From the NCBI GenBank assembly GCA_948801035.1, contig CAQHJP010000032.1:1-6509 (forward strand): a DNA stretch of 6,509 nt. Direction: 5' to 3'. Positions 1 to 4,313 of the stretch are shown one piece after another. Made by a program: the position numbers and the translations under genes. Source of the stretch: an uncultured Bacilli bacterium. Lineage in GTDB: Bacteria > Bacillota_I > Bacilli_A > RF39 > UBA660. Each line of letters begins with the position of its first letter. The stretch's first letter is position 1. The notes below the pieces were generated by a model that saw nothing but the letters and a program-made list of their open reading frames with translations, did not search any database and was not told where the DNA came from.

Positions 1-881
1 CTGATAAAATTGATAAAGAAACTATGCAAGAAGTAGATGCTACATTTAATAATTTATATGATATAACGGTAAATAAAAAAGATTTAGAAATGGATAAAAA
101 TGTGTTAGATGCCATGGTTTCAAATTTAAAAATAGAAGCATCATATATTGGTTTAGAATTAACTGATGATGAAATTAAATCATTAATATATGAATATAAT
201 GATTCTATAATGACTAGTGAAGTTAAATCAGAATTTGAAAACATAAAAATAAATAAAGAAGAGTTAGATTCATTGGCATTCTATGTTAGTAAACATAATT
301 TTTACAATATACCTACAATTGGCATAGATGAATTTAAAATATTAGTTTATAATAATTTATACGATATGTTAACTGATGATGCTAAAGAATATGTTCAAGA
401 AATGATTAAACATATTGGACCAGAAATGTATAATATATATTGTTCAAATAGTTATCACGAAATAACAATAAATGAAGTTAAAAAATTAATTGTAAATGTA
501 CGTTATAATTCTATGAGAACTATTGATAAAGTTAAAAAATTCAATGAAGAAAGTAAAGAAGAATTTAACTTAAGTAATTTTCATTTCGAACAATATTTTA
601 TTGGAAATGTAGTAGAAAATATGAAAGACTATACTACAAAAACTGGTAAAATTGCAGGTTATACAAAAAATAATTTAACACCTGGTGGTTTATTTACAGT
701 TAAGATGGCAATAGATGATTCATTTGCTTACTTTGCTACAACAGGTTATGCAAATGGATATAAAGACGATATTGCATACATAGAGGAAGCTAACTTAGAA
801 GCTGTAGTAGTACGTGCATTTGATGCATTAGGTAGTGCTAGATCTATGACTGAATGTAAAGATAAACAATATGTTAAATAA
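1..881 (+). CDS. Hypothetical repeat-containing protein, 5' end outside window
   Basis: I do not recognise this protein. The reading frame is open from base 3 to the TAA at 879-881. The first Met codon (24) has only a weak purine stretch before it, so it is probably internal and the gene probably starts upstream. Numbered from that Met, the visible part has 285 residues. It is acidic and lysine-rich, with no membrane segment or signal peptide in view. Residues 1-164 look mostly helical and carry about four copies of a weak ~50-residue unit ending in a helix such as DEFKILVYNNLYDML (102-116). Residues ~185-275 form a different, probably beta-containing domain with Gly/Tyr/Thr-rich stretches (TGKIAGYTKNN, ATTGYANGYKDD) and a helical end (EANLEAVVVRAFDALG). 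Codon use matches the neighbours, so there is no sign of recent transfer. A terminator follows closely, so it is the last gene of its transcript. No function is assigned. Confidence 0.75.
   Translation, partial: DKIDKETMQEVDATFNNLYDITVNKKDLEMDKNVLDAMVSNLKIEASYIGLELTDDEIKSLIYEYNDSIMTSEVKSEFENIKINKEELDSLAFYVSKHNFYNIPTIGIDEFKILVYNNLYDMLTDDAKEYVQEMIKHIGPEMYNIYCSNSYHEITINEVKKLIVNVRYNSMRTIDKVKKFNEESKEEFNLSNFHFEQYFIGNVVENMKDYTTKTGKIAGYTKNNLTPGGLFTVKMAIDDSFAYFATTGYANGYKDDIAYIEEANLEAVVVRAFDALGSARSMTECKDKQYVK
3..515 (+). repeat. Degenerate ~50-residue protein repeat, about four units
   Basis: This is a protein-level repeat inside the 5' hypothetical gene, found by eye. Numbered from Met at base 24, the unit-ending helices are MQEVDATFNNLYDI (1-14), DDEIKSLIYEYNDSIM (48-63), DEFKILVYNNLYDML (102-116) and NEVKKLIVNVRYNSM (150-164). 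The [D/N]E-x-K core recurs at residues 49-52, 102-105 and 150-153, spaced 53 and then 48 residues. The second and third units align without gaps at an offset of 53 (K25/K78, L28/L81, D29/D82, Y41/Y94, E50/E103, K52/K105, L54/L107, Y56/Y109, T64/T117). The first unit is cut by the window edge. Identity is low, so this needs statistical support. Confidence 0.45.
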
Positions 882-902
882 AAATTAGGATAAGAGGGGT
901 TT

Positions 903-938
903 AGGAATGATTGTAATCATTCCTTTTTTGTTTTATTT
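903..938 (+). terminator. Intrinsic terminator after the 5' hypothetical gene
   Basis: A perfect 9-bp stem (903-911 AGGAATGAT pairs with 916-924 ATCATTCCT) encloses a 4-nt loop (912-915 TGTA). It is followed by six T's and more T-rich sequence to about 940. It lies 21 nt after the stop at 881 and ends the upstream transcript. The opposite strand has no U-tract after the stem, so termination should act only on plus-strand transcription. Confidence 0.88.
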
Positions 939-958
939 TTATACATTTATGATATAAT
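928..958 (+). promoter_or_regulatory. Extended -10 promoter for cysS
   Basis: TATAAT at 953-958 is a perfect -10 hexamer. It is preceded by TG plus one base (950-952), giving an extended -10. No good -35 stands at the usual distance: TTGTTT at 928-933 is 19 bp away and TTTTAT at 931-936 is 16 bp away. Recognition would rely on the extended -10. The expected start near 964-966 leaves a leader of only about 12-14 nt. That is too short for a T-box or riboswitch, although aminoacyl-tRNA synthetase genes in Firmicutes often carry a T-box. Confidence 0.7.
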
Positions 959-977
959 GTATTAGAGGATGTGAAAT

Positions 978-2369
978 ATGAAAATATATAATACACTAAC
1001 AAAAACTATTGAAGAATTTATACCATATAATAAAGATTGTGTAACTATGTATACTTGTGGTCCTACAGTATATCATTTTGCGCATATTGGAAACTTAAGA
1101 ACTTATATATTTGAAGATATTTTAGAAAAAAGTCTAAATTATTTAGGGTATAATGTTAAAAGATGTATGAATATTACTGATGTTGGACATTTAACTTCTG
1201 ATTCAGATTCAGGCGATGATAAAATGGAAAAAGGAGCTTTAAGGGAAAATAAAACAGTATATGAAATAGCTGATTTTTATACTAAAGCATTTTTTGATGA
1301 TATTAATAAATTAAATATTAAAAAGCCTGAAATTATTAAAAAAGCTAGTGAACAAGTAGATATGTATATTAAAATGATTGAAAAACTTATAAAAGATGAT
1401 TATGCATATATTAGAAATGGTAATGTTTATTTTGATATATCTAAAGTTTCAAATTATTACGAATTACCTGGTAATCCTGAAGATTTAAAAATAGGGGTTA
1501 GAGATTCTGTAGATGAAGATAGTTTTAAAAAGAATCCATACGATTTTGTTTTATGGTTTACAACAAGTAAGTTTACAAATCATACTATGAAATGGTCATC
1601 CCCATGGGGAGAAGGTTATCCTGGTTGGCATATTGAATGTTCTGGGATATCTATTAAATATTTAGGAGAGTATTTAGATATACATTGTGGTGGAGTTGAT
1701 AATATATTCCCACATCATACAAATGAAATAGCGCAATCTGAAGCTTATTTAGGACATAAGTGGTGCAAATATTTTATGCATGGTGAGCATTTAAATGATA
1801 AAAGTGGAAAAATGAGTAAAAGCAATGGGGAATTTTTAACTTTATCATTGCTTATTGAAAGAGGATATAATCCACTTGCTTATAGATTATTTTGTTTACA
1901 ATCACATTATAGGAATCAATTAGTATTTTCATATTCTGCATTAGATCAAACTTTAAATACATATAGTAAACTTAAAAATAAAGTATTAAGTTTAAAAAAC
2001 GATGGAGATATTGATAAAAATCTATACGATGAATATATTGATAAATTTAAATCAGCAATTTCTAATGATTTAAATACTTCACTTATGTTAACATGTTTAT
2101 ATGATGTACTTAAACTTAATACAACAGATAATACTAAAATAGAGTTAATAAAATCTTATGATACAGTTTTATCACTTGATTTATTTAAACGTGAAGAAAG
2201 AAAAATAGATGAAAAGTTAGTATTATTTATAAATAAAAAAATCGAAGAAAGAAATATTGCTAAAATGAATAAAAATTATGAATTAGCAGATTCTATAAGA
2301 GATGAATTATTAAGTATGAATATAGTAATTAAAGATACAAAAGAAGGAACAATATATGAGGTGATTTAA
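978..2369 (+). CDS. cysS: Cysteinyl-tRNA synthetase
   Basis: This is a cytoplasmic class I aminoacyl-tRNA synthetase that charges tRNA-Cys with cysteine using ATP. The 463-residue length is normal (E. coli has 461). The catalytic core shows HIGN at 36-39 and KMSKS at 278-282. The zinc site that selects cysteine is intact by comparison with E. coli: C27 in YTCGP, C221 in HIECSG, and a His plus E250 in FPHHTNEIAQS. The second residue before E250 is Thr where many family members have Glu; this position is not a zinc ligand. After NITDV comes GHLTSDSDSGDDKM in place of the shorter DVDDKI of E. coli-type enzymes. The C-terminal region has the family signature for tRNA binding (YELADSIRDELL, then DTKEGTIYEV). 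The start is supported by AGAGG at 964-968. The gene opens an operon with the peptidase and truB, and it is not followed by mrnC/rlmB as in many Firmicutes. Confidence 0.97.
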   Translation: MKIYNTLTKTIEEFIPYNKDCVTMYTCGPTVYHFAHIGNLRTYIFEDILEKSLNYLGYNVKRCMNITDVGHLTSDSDSGDDKMEKGALRENKTVYEIADFYTKAFFDDINKLNIKKPEIIKKASEQVDMYIKMIEKLIKDDYAYIRNGNVYFDISKVSNYYELPGNPEDLKIGVRDSVDEDSFKKNPYDFVLWFTTSKFTNHTMKWSSPWGEGYPGWHIECSGISIKYLGEYLDIHCGGVDNIFPHHTNEIAQSEAYLGHKWCKYFMHGEHLNDKSGKMSKSNGEFLTLSLLIERGYNPLAYRLFCLQSHYRNQLVFSYSALDQTLNTYSKLKNKVLSLKNDGDIDKNLYDEYIDKFKSAISNDLNTSLMLTCLYDVLKLNTTDNTKIELIKSYDTVLSLDLFKREERKIDEKLVLFINKKIEERNIAKMNKNYELADSIRDELLSMNIVIKDTKEGTIYEVI

Positions 2370-3050
2370 ATGGAATTAGTTTTGTATTATGCACTTCCAA
2401 TAATTGGATTTATAATAGTTTTATCAGCTCAATTTGGTATTAATTTTTCATATAAGAAATATTCTAAAGTTGAAAATAGTAAAAAAATAACAGGAGCTGA
2501 TGTGGCAAGAATTATACTTAAAGAAAATGGATTAGAAAATATTTATGTTGTAGAGGTTAAAGGAGAATTAACAGATCATTATGATCCTTCTAGAAAAGTT
2601 GTAAGATTATCAACCAATATTTATAATGGGTCTTCTATATCAGCTATCGCAGTTGCAGCACATGAGGTAGGGCATGCCATACAAGATAAAGAAAAATATT
2701 CTTTTATGAGGCTAAGAAGTTTTTTAGTACCCATAGTTAATTTAGTATCTTATTTAGGTTATTTCGGACTTTTAGTTTCAATATTTGCTGGTATAACAGG
2801 ATATATAAAAATAAGTATTATTGTTCTTTTAGCAACACTTTTATTTCAAATAGTAACTTTACCAGTTGAGTTTAACGCATCTAAAAGAGCAAAAAATCAA
2901 CTTCTAAAACTTAACCTAATTAATTCTGAAGAACATGAAAGTGTTAAAGTTGTGCTTTTTGCAGCAGCCATGACTTATGTAGCATCAGTTATATCTAATG
3001 TTTTACAAATTTTAAGACTTCTAATTATATTAAATGATAGAAATGACTAA
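2370..3050 (+). CDS. yugP: YugP-family membrane zinc metallopeptidase
   Basis: This is a putative zinc-dependent membrane peptidase of the Bacillus YugP type (Zn_peptidase_2 family). The substrate of the family is not well defined. At 226 residues it is about full length. A first membrane segment lies at ~3-22. A soluble stretch with TGADVARIIL (41-50) and LTDHYDPSRKVVRLS (67-81) follows. The HEXXH zinc motif is HEVGH (98-102). Further hydrophobic segments lie at ~118-141, ~146-164 and ~193-221. E167 in LPVEFNASKRA is the probable third zinc ligand by family pattern. The ATG directly follows the cysS TAA with no intergenic base. Its Shine-Dalgarno GAGGTGA (2358-2364) lies inside the end of cysS, so the two are co-transcribed and probably translationally coupled. 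Its end overlaps the start of truB. All motif residues are present, so the enzyme should be active. The symbol follows B. subtilis usage. Confidence 0.92.
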   Translation: MELVLYYALPIIGFIIVLSAQFGINFSYKKYSKVENSKKITGADVARIILKENGLENIYVVEVKGELTDHYDPSRKVVRLSTNIYNGSSISAIAVAAHEVGHAIQDKEKYSFMRLRSFLVPIVNLVSYLGYFGLLVSIFAGITGYIKISIIVLLATLLFQIVTLPVEFNASKRAKNQLLKLNLINSEEHESVKVVLFAAAMTYVASVISNVLQILRLLIILNDRND

Positions 3051-3885
3051 TGGAATTATTTTAATAAATAAAAAGTCAGGTTGTACATCTCGTGACGTTG
3101 TTAATATAGTATCTAAAAAATTAAATACAAAAAAAGTTGGTCATACAGGTACACTTGATCCTATGGCTACTGGTTTGCTTGTAATTTGTGTTGGTACAGC
3201 AACTAAATTATGTGAAGTACTAACAAGTGATACTAAAGAATATATTGCTACTATGACATTTGGTATTAAAACTGATACTTTAGATACTGAAGGTAAAATA
3301 TTAAAAGATTATGATGCTATTATAGATAAAGATAGTATTATAAAAGTGTTTAATGAATTTAAAAAAACTTATAAACAAGAAGTTCCTATTTATTCTGCTG
3401 TTAAGGTAAATGGCAAAAAATTATATGAATATGCAAGAGAAGGTACAAGTGTTAGCTTACCTAAAAAAGATGTTACAATTTATGATATTAATATGTTATC
3501 ATATGAAATTATTAATAATAAAACAGTTGTAAAATTTAAATGTTTAGTAAGTAAAGGAACATATATTAGAAGTTTAATTAATGATATAGCAAGTTGTTTA
3601 AATAATGATGCCATAATGAGTGGATTAAATAGAACTATGCAAGGAAATTTTAAGTTAGAAGATGCAAATGAGATAGATAGTGATTATAAAATAATTAATA
3701 TTATGGATGTTTTAAAAGACTACTACGTTGTTAATTTAGATAAAAACTTAGAAAAAAAAGTAATAAATGGATGTTTAATAGATAATATATATAATAAAGA
3801 CAAAGTTTTATTTAAAAATGATAATAATATATTTTTATACAAAGATGAAGCAGGTGTATTAAAACCTTTTAAAATGTTTTTATAA
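3043..3885 (+). CDS. truB: tRNA pseudouridine(55) synthase TruB
   Basis: This enzyme converts uridine 55 to pseudouridine in the T-loop of tRNAs. From Met at 3043 it has 280 residues. The catalytic motif GHTGTLDPMATG is present, with the nucleophile Asp at residue 39. Other family signatures are the N-terminal NGIILINKKSGCTSRDVV, YSAVKVNGKKLYEYAREG near 117-134, and SKGTYIRSLINDI near 170-182. A smaller variable region closes the protein. I chose ATG 3043 because family members usually begin one or two residues before NGxxLxxK. An in-frame ATG at 3034 would add three residues. Neither start has a clear Shine-Dalgarno site. The start lies within the last codons of the peptidase gene (stop at 3048-3050), so reinitiation by terminating ribosomes is likely. 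The usual partner ribF does not follow; rpsO comes next under its own promoter. Confidence 0.95.
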   Translation: MTNGIILINKKSGCTSRDVVNIVSKKLNTKKVGHTGTLDPMATGLLVICVGTATKLCEVLTSDTKEYIATMTFGIKTDTLDTEGKILKDYDAIIDKDSIIKVFNEFKKTYKQEVPIYSAVKVNGKKLYEYAREGTSVSLPKKDVTIYDINMLSYEIINNKTVVKFKCLVSKGTYIRSLINDIASCLNNDAIMSGLNRTMQGNFKLEDANEIDSDYKIINIMDVLKDYYVVNLDKNLEKKVINGCLIDNIYNKDKVLFKNDNNIFLYKDEAGVLKPFKMFL

Positions 3886-3889
3886 ATAC

Positions 3890-3918
3890 TTGCATATTTT
3901 AAAAATATAGTGTATATT
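3890..3918 (+). promoter_or_regulatory. Sigma-A-type promoter for rpsO (and pnp)
   Basis: TTGCAT (3890-3895) and TATATT (3913-3918) are separated by 17 bp. They match the TTGACA/TATAAT consensus at five of six positions (TATATT) and four of six (TTGCAT). TG sits directly before the -10. The expected transcript start is near 3924-3926, which gives a leader of about 75 nt before rpsO. The promoter begins five bases after the truB stop. No terminator separates truB from it, so read-through from the cysS operon can also reach rpsO. Confidence 0.72.
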
Positions 3919-3946
3919 ATTAATGTACTTATTTCTAAGAAAAAAA

Positions 3947-3995
3947 ATTCTCCGATTTTTATCTTGGATGTAAGCGAATATTTTGAAAGGAGAAT
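3947..3995 (+). promoter_or_regulatory. rpsO leader hairpin that can mask the Shine-Dalgarno site
   Basis: ATTCTCC (3947-3953) is exactly complementary to GGAGAAT (3989-3995). The second arm contains most of the rpsO ribosome binding site (AAAGGAG, 3986-3992). Pairing would close a loop of 35 nt, within which CTT (3963-3965) and AAG (3972-3974) could add a small inner helix. Ribosomal protein S15 represses its own mRNA in several bacteria through unrelated leader structures, so this may be an S15-responsive element. The seven pairs are visible; the regulation is inference. I do not recognise a known S15 leader class. Confidence 0.45.
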
Positions 3996-3999
3996 ATTT

Positions 4000-4269
4000 A
4001 TGGCAGTTTCAAAAGAAAGAAAAGCTGAATTAGTTAAAAAATTTGGTAAAAGCGAAACAAATACAGGTAGTATTGAAGTTCAAATAGCAATTTTAACTGA
4101 TGAAATAAATAATTTGACTGAACATTTAAAAGAACATGATCATGATCATCATTCACGTCGTGGATTACTTAAAAAAGTTGGTCAAAGAAGAAGCTTATTA
4201 AATTATTTATTTAAAAACGATGTTACAAGATATCGTGAAGTAATTAAAGCATTAAATTTAAGAAAGTAG
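4000..4269 (+). CDS. rpsO: 30S ribosomal protein S15
   Basis: S15 is a primary 16S rRNA-binding protein of the small subunit. It binds the three-way junction of helices 20-22 and helps assemble the platform. The 89-residue length equals that of E. coli S15. Family signatures are all present: TGSIEVQIAILTDEI (22-36; the usual Pro after TGS is Ile), HDHDHHSRRGLL (46-57, including the RNA-contacting His, Asp and Ser), VGQRRSLLNYL (60-70) and YREVIKALNLR (78-88). The start at 4000 has a strong Shine-Dalgarno (AAAGGAG at 3986-3992, seven bases upstream). A longer in-frame reading from GTG 3910 would begin inside the promoter and add 30 unrelated residues, so I reject it. The gene has its own promoter and leader, and it is followed by pnp as in many bacteria. 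Confidence 0.97.
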   Translation: MAVSKERKAELVKKFGKSETNTGSIEVQIAILTDEINNLTEHLKEHDHDHHSRRGLLKKVGQRRSLLNYLFKNDVTRYREVIKALNLRK

Positions 4270-4296
4270 GCACTTATTTTAAGTGTCTTTTATTTT
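4268..4296 (+). terminator. Attenuator-like terminator between rpsO and pnp
   Basis: A stem of about nine pairs (4268-4276 with 4280-4288, one G-U pair, loop TTT) is followed by TTTTATTTT (4288-4296). Its first arm begins inside the rpsO TAG stop codon (4267-4269). No promoter is visible in the 44 bases between rpsO and the pnp ATG, so pnp expression probably depends on read-through. The hairpin would then set the S15:PNPase ratio, and it could also protect the 3' end of a monocistronic rpsO mRNA. Ribosomes ending rpsO translation would cover the 5' arm. Confidence 0.68.
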
Positions 4297-4313
4297 AAAA
4301 GGTGGAGGTAATT

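Noticed and set aside
24..26. ATG 24 as the true start of the first gene
   Set aside because: The frame is open to the window edge, the upstream bases are only weakly purine-rich, and the first repeat unit appears to extend upstream of this codon.
882..977. T-box or riboswitch upstream of cysS
   Set aside because: The gap is only 96 nt and is filled by a terminator, a promoter and a ribosome site, and no T-box sequence is seen.
3968..3973. ATG-TAA start-stop element in the rpsO leader
   Set aside because: It has no Shine-Dalgarno site before it, and such a hexamer is expected by chance in AT-rich DNA.
3910..3999. N-terminal extension of S15 from GTG 3910
   Set aside because: It begins inside the -10 region, has no ribosome site and adds 30 residues absent from the family. 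ATG 4000 has a strong Shine-Dalgarno and gives the canonical 89 residues.
3976..3999. Direct repeat GAATATTT at 3976-3983 and 3992-3999
   Set aside because: An 8-nt AT-rich repeat is likely by chance, and it does not match a known regulator site that I recognise.
4302..4313. GTG 4302 as the pnp start
   Set aside because: The codon lies within the AGGTGGAGG ribosome site of ATG 4314. PNPases normally begin close to the residue chosen.
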